Notes under the pieces: model-generated
Seen by the model: the letters and a program-made list of their open reading frames with translations, nothing else
What the model was told of the DNA's origin: nothing
The model's database searches: none
IMG/VR virus record: IMGVR_UViG_3300010354_000051
Location: 1-64,000 of that record
DNA: 64,000 bases
Origin: a virus
Direction: 5' to 3' (one strand)
Made by a program: the position numbers and the translations under genes
Part shown: in pieces, positions 7,328 through 16,613 of the stretch
Position numbering within the stretch: the stretch's first letter is position 1
Layout: each line of letters opens with the position of its first letter

Positions 7328-10300
7328 TTAGGCGTTCTTAGGTCGTAGGATCTTGGCTGACTGGCTTTCTTTCCAAGCCTGGTCAATGATTTGAATGACG
7401 GGTTGTTTGAGTGCTTTGACTATTTCATCCGGGTTGCTGGTCAGAGCTTGGTAATTGAGGTTTAGGTAAAAGGAGATCTGGGCTGGCGCCGTCCCTTGTG
7501 CTGGTTGAGAATTTTTTATGTTCTGGCTGACCAAGGTTGACAAAGTTGCAAACCCGTTGCTCGGGATGACGAATTCGCCATCGTTTACCACCATAGGCCT
7601 TCTTCCGCTCATTCTGGCTTCTAGGCCCAGGGCCGGTCCGGCGAAGTTCTTACCTTCGTTAAAGTGGGGGAGCTGGAATTTGGACAGGGATGATAGCAGG
7701 CCGGATATTCCGTTTACTCCGGGAATTGACCGAATTGTGTTTATCGTTCCTTCTATTAGACCTCTGAACAATCCGACTATTCCTTTTCCGAAAGATTCTG
7801 CGGTTCTTGCAAATCCTGAGCCAAGGTCGGACAGAAACTTACCTATCGAATCTCGGATACCTTTATCCATCAAGAGCGTTGCTGCGCTGAAAACTGCACC
7901 AATTCCCGCCCCAATTAAAGCTCCTTGCGGGCCAAAAGCCATACCCATGCCCGCACCTTGCAACGCTCCGTTCGCCAGTGATCCGAGCGCTCCCATTCCC
8001 CCGCCACTTTCTTGTGCGGCGTCAGACGCTTGAGATAGTGAGTTTATAGCAAACGTCGAGGCTATAGACCCGGCTGCCCAACGTCCTGCTCCTGGGCGTC
8101 TTATCGCACGACTCAACCTCCCCATTAGACCGTATCTTCTTCTATACCTTTCTAATACCTTGGAGTATCTGGAAGAAGCAACTCTATCGGCTACGGAAAA
8201 TCCGTGAATTTCATTATCTGGGAAGTTTATTTCATTTGCATTATTCACTAAGTCTAAGTAACTCTTTTGACCGCCTCTTTGTTGATATAACTTATCTCCG
8301 AATCCTTTGATCAGAGATCTATTTCTTTGCCTAATGGCTCTATCTGCTGTAATTCTTCTTTGGTTATTCTCCATTTCTTTTTTCGCATTTATTTTATCCA
8401 TGGCTTCTTTTGCATACAGATCAAACAACTCAGAGTCAGTTAAAGGCTTAAACATGGTTGTTTGACGGTTGATAACACTTGATCCCCTATACCCCGAAAG
8501 ATTAAACATTGAGGTTTGTTGATTTATAGGCCCGTATCTGTTCTGGAATAGAGTAGAGCTAGGGGCAGTATATGGCCCGATACCTGCCAATACTGAGGAC
8601 CTGGCGTTAATAACACCTAGGCGTGTATGGGGTGCTATAGGAGGATCTGTAGGCATTGTATACCCGGTGAAGGTTGGAGCAGCAGGTCTTCTTTCGCGTT
8701 CTCTGCTCAAATATTGTCTAAACCGGCCTACAAAATTAGTTACGGGAGAGAAATCGTCGTCCAGAAATAAGTCCCTTCCAATCCTTTCCTCTGCACCAGC
8801 CACTCTACGCATCGCCCCTCTATAAGTTTGAGACCGTCCTCTGCTCGTTCCAAACCTCGCCCCTAGTTTGGCAATACCGAACAACGCTGCCGGGCCTAGT
8901 AATGACCCAGCACCCATAGCTAACGCACTAAACATATTCCCTCCTCCACCAGTCACATCACCTACCGCACTAGCTCTGGCAAGCGGACCGATTCCGGGGA
9001 CAAAGCCGAGTATGAATTTGACAACTTTACCCCCTACCGTGCCAAACGCCTCGGTCAATATGCTGTTTATCCCTTTGTTAACCTCAGGCAAAATTGCTGT
9101 GACAATTGTCGGTACTTTGTCAATCAGAGTCATCAACAACTCTTTAATCACAACAACAGTCGTCTTGCCTACTTCCGTGGCTAGCGTGCCTATAATTCCG
9201 GCAGAGAAATCCGTGGCTTCAGTCTCATCCCAATCTCTGATCTTTTCACCAAACGATTTAATGTATTGGCGAACAGACTCGCCCACACTCACAATATCCT
9301 CTTTGATCTGGGCCGAGCTGAACCCTCCCGATACTACTTCGTTAATCGCCTTAGAAAAAGTTTCGAATATATTCTTGCCAATATTGACCACTCTATCAAA
9401 AACATCCTTCACCCCGCCTAGAAAAGACAAGAATCCTTCACTTCTGAAGAATTTGGCCAACTCACCAAACTTTTTAGTTACAAACTGAACCGCATCGATG
9501 AATGGCCTTAGCGGATCTCCTACCTTAAAAACTTCAGATATGCTCTTGAATAGGGCTCGGAAAGCCCCATTAGGCCCAAACACTTTATCAGTTAGTTTAT
9601 ATACCTCGTCAAAAATAGTCGTTGACTTACCAGTCCGGTCAATAACTTTTCTTAAAGCTCCAAATACACCTTTTTCCGTATTGAATAACTGAGTGTTCAG
9701 ATCTTCGAGGATAATCCGGTATCCGTAAGTCTGCTTAGCCATATCTCTAAGCTGCTTCTGGACTTCCTTATCTCCTACAATCTGGGCCAGGATCTCACTA
9801 CGGGCTTTAGGATCGTAGATCGTGGTCTGACCACCAGACCTTTTCATGATCTCTGAGCCTAAGAACTGAGCAAGCGGATTATCCGAATTGATCATGTCCC
9901 GGCCCATAGCCTGGCCGGACAAGAATTGTCGAGCTATACCAGCAAAATTATCGCCAAGGCCGGCCCTTCTCGCATCGCGTTGAAACGCCATCATACCCTT
10001 GGTCAACTGATCCTTAAGATCGGTACTTATTCTCGTGCTGATGAATGGCGTGGCCGAGATGACTTTTTGCACATCTTTCATTGTCCCGCCAGCTCTTACT
10101 GCCAGAGAGTTCAATGCAGTGCCTATATCCCTGTTGATGGCCAGGGCAGATTCGGCTGCAAACCCTTTGAAGGTTTGGGTTAGAAGCGAAGCTTGGTTTT
10201 GAGCAGATCGCAGCGATGCCGCGCTGGCTAGTCCCTGCTCGCCAATCGACTTTTGAAATTCCCGGTTAATTTGGCCCAGGGCATTCCGAACCACATCAAG

Positions 10301-10408
10301 TTTCAACCCCGAGACCAGGAATTTATTATCAAGCGTCGATGAGAACTTCTTGAAGTCTGATAGCGCTCTGGCTGTATTAGCTGTTACGTTAAGTTGTAGA
10401 TTAGCCAT
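7328..10408 (-). CDS. Tape measure protein
   Basis: 1026 residues. The N-terminal ~450 residues are helical and rich in Ala, Phe and Lys (repeated 'KFGELAKFF', 'VFDRVVNIGKNIF' stretches). They are followed by hydrophobic glycine-rich segments (about residues 460-505 and 800-870, for example GALIGAGIGAVFSAATLLM) as found in tape measure proteins that also cross the cell envelope. The end contains FNEGKNFAGPALG and VVNDGEFVIPSN, a frequent C-terminal signature of tape measure proteins. It sets tail length by spanning the tube lumen. ATG overlaps the stop of the upstream CIS-tube gene (TAATG). Size predicts a tail of roughly 150 nm by the usual ~1.5 angstrom per residue rule. Confidence 0.88.
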   Translation of the reverse strand: MANLQLNVTANTARALSDFKKFSSTLDNKFLVSGLKLDVVRNALGQINREFQKSIGEQGLASAASLRSAQNQASLLTQTFKGFAAESALAINRDIGTALNSLAVRAGGTMKDVQKVISATPFISTRISTDLKDQLTKGMMAFQRDARRAGLGDNFAGIARQFLSGQAMGRDMINSDNPLAQFLGSEIMKRSGGQTTIYDPKARSEILAQIVGDKEVQKQLRDMAKQTYGYRIILEDLNTQLFNTEKGVFGALRKVIDRTGKSTTIFDEVYKLTDKVFGPNGAFRALFKSISEVFKVGDPLRPFIDAVQFVTKKFGELAKFFRSEGFLSFLGGVKDVFDRVVNIGKNIFETFSKAINEVVSGGFSSAQIKEDIVSVGESVRQYIKSFGEKIRDWDETEATDFSAGIIGTLATEVGKTTVVVIKELLMTLIDKVPTIVTAILPEVNKGINSILTEAFGTVGGKVVKFILGFVPGIGPLARASAVGDVTGGGGNMFSALAMGAGSLLGPAALFGIAKLGARFGTSRGRSQTYRGAMRRVAGAEERIGRDLFLDDDFSPVTNFVGRFRQYLSRERERRPAAPTFTGYTMPTDPPIAPHTRLGVINARSSVLAGIGPYTAPSSTLFQNRYGPINQQTSMFNLSGYRGSSVINRQTTMFKPLTDSELFDLYAKEAMDKINAKKEMENNQRRITADRAIRQRNRSLIKGFGDKLYQQRGGQKSYLDLVNNANEINFPDNEIHGFSVADRVASSRYSKVLERYRRRYGLMGRLSRAIRRPGAGRWAAGSIASTFAINSLSQASDAAQESGGGMGALGSLANGALQGAGMGMAFGPQGALIGAGIGAVFSAATLLMDKGIRDSIGKFLSDLGSGFARTAESFGKGIVGLFRGLIEGTINTIRSIPGVNGISGLLSSLSKFQLPHFNEGKNFAGPALGLEARMSGRRPMVVNDGEFVIPSNGFATLSTLVSQNIKNSQPAQGTAPAQISFYLNLNYQALTSNPDEIVKALKQPVIQIIDQAWKESQSAKILRPKNA

Positions 10409-12246
10409 TAGTTCGCCTCCCTGAACTTACCATCCTTTTCACAAATAAGGACTTTATTCGTGCATGGGTTTTTCCAACGGTCTTGATTTTTGAGCTTTAC
10501 CCCAGACAAGCTGCACAAACTCCCGGCTTTTATCGCGCAGAGCTTTTGTCTTTTCTTCTTGGTCGTATATTCTTTCTCGTTCTGCTGGGACTGTTTGCAC
10601 TTCTGCGAGTCTTGAATGTTTTTACAGGCTGCTATGGCTTTGAATGTCGCCTCTATTAGGTCAGAATATGCTTGTTTGACCCCGTCTAATGAGAACACTT
10701 GAAGTCGAGCACTTATACGTTTCTCCATATCTGCTACGCTCCACCCAGCCAACCTGTCAGTAAACTCCTTCCCAAACAACTCTGAACCTTTTATGTAGTA
10801 TTCTTTATACATTTTGAGCCTTAAGCCTATAGCGGATTTAAAGTACCTCGTATAATCATAAATACCCCCCAAATTTATAAACAAAATACCGTTTTTATCA
10901 CCCTCTAGGGTTTTAGATAGCTTCTCAAAGTTCTTTCTAATCAACCCCATTTCTTTGCACTTAACATACATCTCTGTACGGTTAAAGGATGGTTTACCCC
11001 CTCCACCTCCTTCTTCATTACCCTTAGAATTTTCTCCCTCCTCCACTTTTCTTTGTTCGGGAGTTGTGCTTCTGGCAGGCAGAGCCGGGTCATTCACAAC
11101 CGGTTGCCTACCCGGTCTAGTAATATCTGCAAACCCGTCATTAATTGTCCACTCAGGAACTTGTTCTAATTCAAATGATACCTCGGCATTTACTAATACG
11201 CCGTGGTCCCATGACTGCTCTCTGACCCGGATATTTTGTATAACACAAGGGCCAAATACCCTTTTCCCCCATACGAATTCGAGAACGGGCGGGCCATCGG
11301 CACCATTCTCCCCGTCCCTGGCCATAAACAAATCCTGTAAGCCTTTTTCCAAACTTTCCACACGCTTGCCAAACGTATAGCCATGCAATAGCACTTTGCC
11401 AAAGACCAGTTTTCTGTTCTTATTGCTACGCCAGGATAAAGGCTGACCGCTGTTGGCCGGATCGGATACGCCCCAGGTCTCAGCCCGGTTATAATCCGGG
11501 CCGGATTCTAGCTGAAGTTCCTCAGGGTTGAATAGAAATTGCCAGGCCGCATCGGTTATGGGGGCGGTAGGAGTAGCTGATTCGACTAGGCCGGACGGAT
11601 TAGCAGAGAAAACCGCACCGCCTAGCAGTTTTTCAAAAAAGTTCTGTGGCCGAGAAGGCTGGGCAGAGGGCGAAGGTGCAAGAGCTGGCTTGGTAATATA
11701 AGTATTGGTAGGTACGGAAGTAGCCCCTTTAGGAGGAGGATTGAGTTGTTGTGTAGTACTGACTGTAGCAATACTCCAGTCTACATTACTATCCCATTTA
11801 ATCTTATCTGGCTCCCAAGTCGTGTCATATTTCCCAGCCGCTACACCGCTCCGTATCTGATCCAGCTCTACAACCACACCTTTTCCGTACAGCTCTTCTG
11901 ATATAGAGTCGAATTGGGAGCGAGGGACGGCTTGTTCTGAAGCCTTCTGCTCGACTTTTACTCTTTGCTCGACACCGTTCCTACTCCAGTATCGTATATA
12001 AGCTGTGGTTGCTGACATGCCTCCAACTGTCCCGTCTACGAACGAGATGTTGTCCAGCTTGTCCAGAACGCTAAAGGTAGCACCGCGCACATGCGGCGTG
12101 TAAACTGGCGAATCGGAGTTGCCTGGGGCGGTGGATTGGGCCGGTTTATTCTGCTGAGTAGGTTGTTGCTTAGCTATAGGTGTAGTGGCTGGCCTAGAAA
12201 CTGCCCCGGTCTTGTCTATAAGATCGCTACGTTGAAAGCCAGCCAC
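10408..12246 (-). CDS. CIS tube / LysM-like baseplate protein
   Basis: 612 residues from a GTG start. Residues ~1-210 are proline-rich and variable. The segment from ~235 (WQFLFNPEELQLESG, RAETWGVSD, LSWRSNKNRKLVFGKVLLHGY, then VLEFVWGKRVFGPCVIQNIRV and AEVSFELEQV) matches the contractile injection system tube/LysM-like family (PF19266), equivalent to T4 gp53/54-type proteins that join tube, tape measure and baseplate. The C-terminal ~180 residues contain ten or so cysteines (CKEMG, CKNIQDSQKCKQ, CAIKAGSLCSL) and are unrecognised; such a Cys-rich tail is atypical. It directly precedes and overlaps the tape measure gene, as expected. The GTG start is supported by an element 23 bases upstream and by lack of an alternative ATG. 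Confidence 0.7.
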   Translation of the reverse strand: MAGFQRSDLIDKTGAVSRPATTPIAKQQPTQQNKPAQSTAPGNSDSPVYTPHVRGATFSVLDKLDNISFVDGTVGGMSATTAYIRYWSRNGVEQRVKVEQKASEQAVPRSQFDSISEELYGKGVVVELDQIRSGVAAGKYDTTWEPDKIKWDSNVDWSIATVSTTQQLNPPPKGATSVPTNTYITKPALAPSPSAQPSRPQNFFEKLLGGAVFSANPSGLVESATPTAPITDAAWQFLFNPEELQLESGPDYNRAETWGVSDPANSGQPLSWRSNKNRKLVFGKVLLHGYTFGKRVESLEKGLQDLFMARDGENGADGPPVLEFVWGKRVFGPCVIQNIRVREQSWDHGVLVNAEVSFELEQVPEWTINDGFADITRPGRQPVVNDPALPARSTTPEQRKVEEGENSKGNEEGGGGGKPSFNRTEMYVKCKEMGLIRKNFEKLSKTLEGDKNGILFINLGGIYDYTRYFKSAIGLRLKMYKEYYIKGSELFGKEFTDRLAGWSVADMEKRISARLQVFSLDGVKQAYSDLIEATFKAIAACKNIQDSQKCKQSQQNEKEYTTKKKRQKLCAIKAGSLCSLSGVKLKNQDRWKNPCTNKVLICEKDGKFREAN

Positions 12247-12269
12247 TACACTTAATTACTATCTAACCT

Positions 12270-12278
12270 GCTTTCAAC
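12270..12278 (-). promoter_or_regulatory. Recurrent element GTTGAAAGC
   Basis: Exact copy just after the stop of the primase gene and 23 bases before the GTG start of the CIS-tube gene. Its perfect complement (12231-12239) lies inside the first codons, so the two form a 9-bp inverted repeat that encloses the start codon. Confidence 0.55.
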
Positions 12279-12283
12279 TCGAT

Positions 12284-13267
12284 TTAGACAGGCGGCTCGG
12301 AATGCTCGAAGCTCCAAGCTATGGCATTAGAGACAACCTCTTCGGCATTTTTATCCCAGTCAGCGAAGTGCGGATTGTTGTTAATCCGCTCCAGCACCCA
12401 TTTCTTTACCACGTTCCCTACTGTCTCCGGCATTCTTGCTATTCTGCTGGTCTTTCTCCAGACACACTCATACCTGCTACCTCCTTTCGAGCCATCGAAA
12501 GACTCAATCTCCCTCAATATCCCCAATATCTTCCTCTTTACAAACTCTCTCTTGCCCGGAGTAAGCTTGAGCCAGATCTTTCTCTGATCCTCTATCGACC
12601 CCCAATCCGGATCGTGTTCGCGTGGGACAGATTCTCTCGTCACAATGTACTTCTCCGCTTGTATCGAATCAGAAATCTTCTGAAGCGTGGCCAGCTCAGT
12701 CAGGCAATTCGAGTCGAATCGAATCACCGACTCTTTGGTCGAGCCGAAATACAACCTGGCCACATCGACACAGGCCGTATCAGCCTGCAAGGCGTGAGTC
12801 ACTGCCACCGAATACAGTTTTGCCAAATTTAAATTATTTAAATTATTTTCTAGAAATAAAATTCCTCGGAATTTGGGAAAGGACTCAGTGCTGGAGAAAG
12901 AGTGGTGGAGGATGTTGAAGTTTAGGCCGATCGAGGCAGCTCTGGCTACAATCTCATCCGCCGGCTCCCCGTTGTCAAAATCAATTCCGAGGACTTGGCA
13001 GCTCTCAAATAACGCCTCGATTCGGCGTCTCCTGCGCCAATCCGGGCAAGTATTGAAGACGTAAGGGGACCATGTCCGTCCAGATGTAATAATCCGGGCT
13101 AGACTTTTCGGTGTGACTTCTTGAATATCGGTGCCTAATCTGGCCCCGAGAACTCGAACTTCTGTCCGAGGCACACCATACTTATCAACAAGATTGCCGT
13201 ACTGAAGCTTGCTGCTAGGTTTACGGTCCCAGCATTCGTGATCGAGAGTAATGGTCGCGGTAGGCAT
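12284..13267 (-). CDS. AEP-family primase-like protein
   Basis: 327 residues. Motifs typical of archaeo-eukaryotic primase/PrimPol-like phage proteins appear in order: VLGIDFDNG (residues 92-100, two acidic metal ligands D96 and D98), ILHHSFSSTE with a His pair (119-128), PKFRGILFL (131-139), and ADTACVDVARLYFGS (162-176) with an Asp before the R-x-Y-F-G-S turn. It would synthesise primers for DNA replication. It follows an SF3-like helicase gene by 14 bases, and primase-helicase pairs of this type are common in phages and plasmids. A C-terminal helical region (~230-320) resembles PriCT-type accessory regions. A good ribosome site (CGGAGAA) precedes ATG. Polymerase activity is unproven. Confidence 0.65.
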   Translation of the reverse strand: MPTATITLDHECWDRKPSSKLQYGNLVDKYGVPRTEVRVLGARLGTDIQEVTPKSLARIITSGRTWSPYVFNTCPDWRRRRRIEALFESCQVLGIDFDNGEPADEIVARAASIGLNFNILHHSFSSTESFPKFRGILFLENNLNNLNLAKLYSVAVTHALQADTACVDVARLYFGSTKESVIRFDSNCLTELATLQKISDSIQAEKYIVTRESVPREHDPDWGSIEDQRKIWLKLTPGKREFVKRKILGILREIESFDGSKGGSRYECVWRKTSRIARMPETVGNVVKKWVLERINNNPHFADWDKNAEEVVSNAIAWSFEHSEPPV

Positions 13268-13281
13268 TGTCAGTTCTCCGT

Positions 13282-15114
13282 TCAGAGTTTTTGAGGGTCG
13301 TAAGATGCGTCGTAGAGATATTCCGGTTTGCAGCGATTAGACTTGTCGAACAGGTAGTCTTTTTCCTCCTGATCGGTGATAGTAGCTAGCAGTTCGTTAG
13401 CAAGCTTATAGATTTTATTCTTCTCACCTTTTACCATTTCCCATGTTCGGACAATGTGCGAGGTCTTTTTAGACATGGAGAAGCCGTCTCTGAGCGTAAG
13501 AGCTGTGAAGACGTTCTCTGTAGCTAGGGACAAGTCTTTGTCCGTCTTGTAGTTGTTAAAGATTTCATAGGCTTTGTCCACACTGGTAATGAGCATTTTC
13601 CTCTGAGCCCAGTAAGGGTGAGACTGGTCTCTTTTAGATTGCTCCCAATGAGCTTTCATATTCCGCCTAAGGTTATTCGCCTTCATGTCAATCATCAGGA
13701 ACCGGGTCGATTCAAGGATCGTACCGAGCGAACCCAGAGTCATTTCTGGCAGGTAGTTCCCTGTTCCTTTCTGGTCTCTGATGGCATAGGCCAGGAAACA
13801 GAACCGGATGAAGCATTCAAGGGCGTTTTTGTGAATCTGGATGCGAAGGTAGGGTAGTAATTGTTCGCTATAGAAGTGTACATCGGTGCCCGAGTTGACT
13901 TTGTCCAGGAAGAAATCAGTACAGTCTCTCAGGACTTTCATGAACAGAGTGATCTCATCTACCCCGAGCTTGTTGCACAGGTAACGAATGTTGGCGACAG
14001 GGTGAATGTCTCTCCCCTCTTGTTCAGACATTTCCTCCTGTTCAAACACCCGGTAGGTTGAGATTAGGGCCAGACGACTAATCGCACCTGAGTCCAGACT
14101 ATAGGAGATCTCCGATCGTATCTCGTTACAGTTAGCGATAATTACTGTATTGCTGACGACTTCAATCGAGTCTGTCCCCTTATTCTCTACTTTTTCCGTG
14201 CCCCCGGTCACTACCGACTTAAAGCTGTGGGCCTTGAGCATTTTCTCCAACGAATCCAAAGTAAGATCGTCGTTATATGCTAAGTGTGAACTTATCACTG
14301 GCCCCTGATTAAAACGGGTCCCAAAGTCACCCATGCTGACCACATCATAGCCACAGTATTGCATGGCTTTCATCACACCATTGAGTATGGTCGATTTGCC
14401 AACTCCCGGCTCACCAACAACTACCCCGGCTTTCCTAAAGCCGTGATTGATTACCTTCTCACTCCCCGGATGGATTGAGCCAGTTCGGCCTACACAAGCC
14501 CGGCCGATGATAAGTTTGAACATTTCCGACTCGGCCGGAGGGAATATGGTCACTATGTCTTCAAACTTAAGATCTCTTACTTTCTCGTCAAACCAGGCAT
14601 TTTCCGGCACATAGGCATACACATCGTTGACAGACTTTGCCCGCATATTCGCTTCGATTGAGGCGGGGGAATGGGCTATGCCTAGCCGGTATTCTCCCGA
14701 ACCCATCTTTTTATGCCTAAGCGCTTTCAGATTCTCCACACCGAGTATGTAATCGGTGATTTCGCTAGAGCGACCTGAGCGATAGATGAATAGCGGTATG
14801 GCAAATTCCCGACAATCCGCACTGAGGCTCAGGTCTCCGTCCGGGTCAAGAATGTCATTCTGGGCTTGCTCTAACTGTTCTTCAGAAGCAGGGATTAAGA
14901 ACTCAAACCAGTCCGGGTATACTATCCCCTTCGGGATTTTGGTACAGCCGTTAGCCGGATTGAACCTTTCATAAAGGTCGTGATAGGATGTGATCCTCGA
15001 GTCAAGGTTTATACGGAGGTAATATCCGTTCCCTTCCAGGGAGGAGATAATCTCTCCGTATTTGCTTGCCGGGCCTTTCGATTTGAGTTCGGAATCAGAA
15101 CTGTTCGTTGACAT
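13282..15114 (-). CDS. SF3/D5-like replicative helicase
   Basis: 610 residues. Walker A GEPGVGKST is at residues 234-242. Downstream come a DD-containing strand (HLAYNDDLTLD), FKSVVTGGTEKVENKG, the polar strand NTVIIANCNEI and DSGAISRLALISTYRV with a terminal arginine. That order (A, B, B', C, Arg) is that of superfamily 3 helicases of the D5/P4 type. The ~230-residue N-terminal part is unrecognised and may hold a primase-associated domain. The gene lies between a 5'-exonuclease gene (overlap TAATG) and the AEP-like primase gene, forming a replication module. The helicase call rests on motif order; it could also be a related AAA+ loader. Confidence 0.65.
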   Translation of the reverse strand: MSTNSSDSELKSKGPASKYGEIISSLEGNGYYLRINLDSRITSYHDLYERFNPANGCTKIPKGIVYPDWFEFLIPASEEQLEQAQNDILDPDGDLSLSADCREFAIPLFIYRSGRSSEITDYILGVENLKALRHKKMGSGEYRLGIAHSPASIEANMRAKSVNDVYAYVPENAWFDEKVRDLKFEDIVTIFPPAESEMFKLIIGRACVGRTGSIHPGSEKVINHGFRKAGVVVGEPGVGKSTILNGVMKAMQYCGYDVVSMGDFGTRFNQGPVISSHLAYNDDLTLDSLEKMLKAHSFKSVVTGGTEKVENKGTDSIEVVSNTVIIANCNEIRSEISYSLDSGAISRLALISTYRVFEQEEMSEQEGRDIHPVANIRYLCNKLGVDEITLFMKVLRDCTDFFLDKVNSGTDVHFYSEQLLPYLRIQIHKNALECFIRFCFLAYAIRDQKGTGNYLPEMTLGSLGTILESTRFLMIDMKANNLRRNMKAHWEQSKRDQSHPYWAQRKMLITSVDKAYEIFNNYKTDKDLSLATENVFTALTLRDGFSMSKKTSHIVRTWEMVKGEKNKIYKLANELLATITDQEEKDYLFDKSNRCKPEYLYDASYDPQKL

Positions 15115-16346
15115 TAATGGGCAAGTCCCAGAGTCTTCATTTTAGCATCGAAGCGGAGAAGGGTCGCCTTGTAGTCTTTACGAGATTGCTTCAGAGTTTT
15201 CAGCAGCCCTTTATCCCCTTCTGAGAAATTTGCCGGATCGGATTTTTTCTTTTCCTCAAGCAGTTTGATTTTCTCAAGAGCCTTCAGGTCGTCTATGGCA
15301 ACTCTGCTGCATTTTACAAAGTCGTTGTCGTCAGGTAACGCTATGCAGTATTTTTTGGACAGACCTTTCAGATCAGGGGCCAGAGCCTCTCGGCGTTCTT
15401 TGCGAGATCGTTCAGCATACAAAGCTATGTCAACTTCAGCCGGAGCGGGTATTTCCGGCAAGAACATACCTATTGCAGTTAAAAATTTCCTTGCATTGGT
15501 TAAATGATCCGGTCTGTTGGATTGAGACTGGTCGGAAAGAATATCAGACAGCAGTGTCTCTTCTTCTTCAGTCCAGCCCCATTCCTCATCTTCCTCATAC
15601 AGGTCGAAGAATCGGAGCGGGGTATTGGGTAGGAGATTGTCCCCTCTGTCCCCCACCTCAACTTTTACAGTATAGGTTTCTCTGGCCGATCCTATTTTCA
15701 GTTTTTCCTTCCTGAGGTAGTAGTCACACACATCCTCTTCTGTTCGGATACGGGGCAGCCACGGGCCGGTATTACACCAGACAATTTTATGCTGATCGGA
15801 GACCAGTCCTTGCCAATCTCCGTCCAGCGTGCTCAGTAAGATGTAGCGATCAGGCGATGGCAGACTTCTCTGAATCCGGGCTATTTTACCCGCCACATCA
15901 TCCGCTTCATATAACTCTTTGCTGAAGAAACGAAAAGAAGATCCGGGAGATTTGATGTACTTATACCCTTCCTCAAGTATTATCGGAAAAAGGGAGGGCT
16001 TAGGTGGACGACCGCCTTTATACTCGGGCAAACCTAACTTATGCGCTTCGAGATGGCGCCAATATCCCTGCCCGAGCCCTTCAATCTCTCCCTTAAAGTC
16101 ATCGACAACTATCGCTGTGAAGTTTCTAGCTGGCAGAGAGTCAATACCTCTGTTCAATCTGTAGGCCCAGAGCGCTCTGACAACCGCTCTAAGCTTTGAT
16201 TCATCTTCACCGACAATATCAACAGCAGATTCGGTAAAATTATGAATTTGATGAGCATAGACTTTATAGTCTATGACAATAAGGGGCAGAGTCTCCTCCT
16301 GGTCAAGAGTCTGCTCTAGCCATTTTTCCTTCAGTTCGAAATTCAT
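15114..16346 (-). CDS. FEN1-like 5'-3' exonuclease (RNase H type)
   Basis: 410 residues. The PIN/FEN core shows as LPLIVIDYK (N-terminal Asp), FTAIVVDDFKGE, YEADDVAGKIARI (the E-A-D-D metal cluster), ILLSTLDGDWQGLVS (the D-x-D pair) and VGDRGDNLLP (the helix-hairpin-helix entry, usually G-D-x-S-D-N-x-P). This is the family of T4 RNase H and T5 exonuclease, which remove RNA primers and flaps at the replication fork. About 180 C-terminal residues beyond the core (helical, Lys/Glu-rich, including EEDEEWGWTEEEETLL) are unrecognised. It is followed by the helicase and primase genes with overlap or near overlap. Confidence in the nuclease call is good. Confidence 0.75.
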   Translation of the reverse strand: MNFELKEKWLEQTLDQEETLPLIVIDYKVYAHQIHNFTESAVDIVGEDESKLRAVVRALWAYRLNRGIDSLPARNFTAIVVDDFKGEIEGLGQGYWRHLEAHKLGLPEYKGGRPPKPSLFPIILEEGYKYIKSPGSSFRFFSKELYEADDVAGKIARIQRSLPSPDRYILLSTLDGDWQGLVSDQHKIVWCNTGPWLPRIRTEEDVCDYYLRKEKLKIGSARETYTVKVEVGDRGDNLLPNTPLRFFDLYEEDEEWGWTEEEETLLSDILSDQSQSNRPDHLTNARKFLTAIGMFLPEIPAPAEVDIALYAERSRKERREALAPDLKGLSKKYCIALPDDNDFVKCSRVAIDDLKALEKIKLLEEKKKSDPANFSEGDKGLLKTLKQSRKDYKATLLRFDAKMKTLGLAH

Positions 16347-16370
16347 TTCAGGGCGGTATTTGCCCTTATT

Positions 16371-16613
16371 TTAACGCATTCCGAAGAACTTGGCGCTTAG
16401 GACTCGCTGAGCCCGGACGAATTTCGTCAAGGGGTAGTTGTTGAGCATGGCCCATTCCAGCAGCGGTTTGGGTTTCATTTCAACCAAAGGTTTGTCGATT
16501 TCCGTCAAAACAGTGTTAGAATCGGCCACGTAGAACTTTTCACCGTCCCGCGCAACAACCAAAACATCTACGTCTTTGTCAAAACGAATAGGTTTTAGAA
16601 CTTTTTCAATCAT
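16371..16613 (-). CDS. Hypothetical small protein
   Basis: 80 residues, not recognised. The first half has alternating hydrophobic strands (DVDVLVVARDGEKFYVADSN), the second half is helical with a basic end (RAQRVLSAKFFGMR). The ATG overlaps the TGA of the preceding gene (ATGA), and it precedes the 5'-exonuclease gene, so it is co-expressed with the replication module. No catalytic motif is visible. Confidence 0.6.
   Translation of the reverse strand: MIEKVLKPIRFDKDVDVLVVARDGEKFYVADSNTVLTEIDKPLVEMKPKPLLEWAMLNNYPLTKFVRAQRVLSAKFFGMR

Noticed and set aside
8868-9488. Plus-strand frame of 206 codons opposite the tape measure gene
   Set aside because: Shadow frame; the tape measure protein is continuous across it and no ribosome site or family is seen.
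12231-12239. Plus-strand GTTGAAAGC as an upstream element for a plus-strand gene
   Set aside because: No plus-strand gene follows; it encodes part of the CIS-tube protein start and is counted only as the partner of the inverted repeat.
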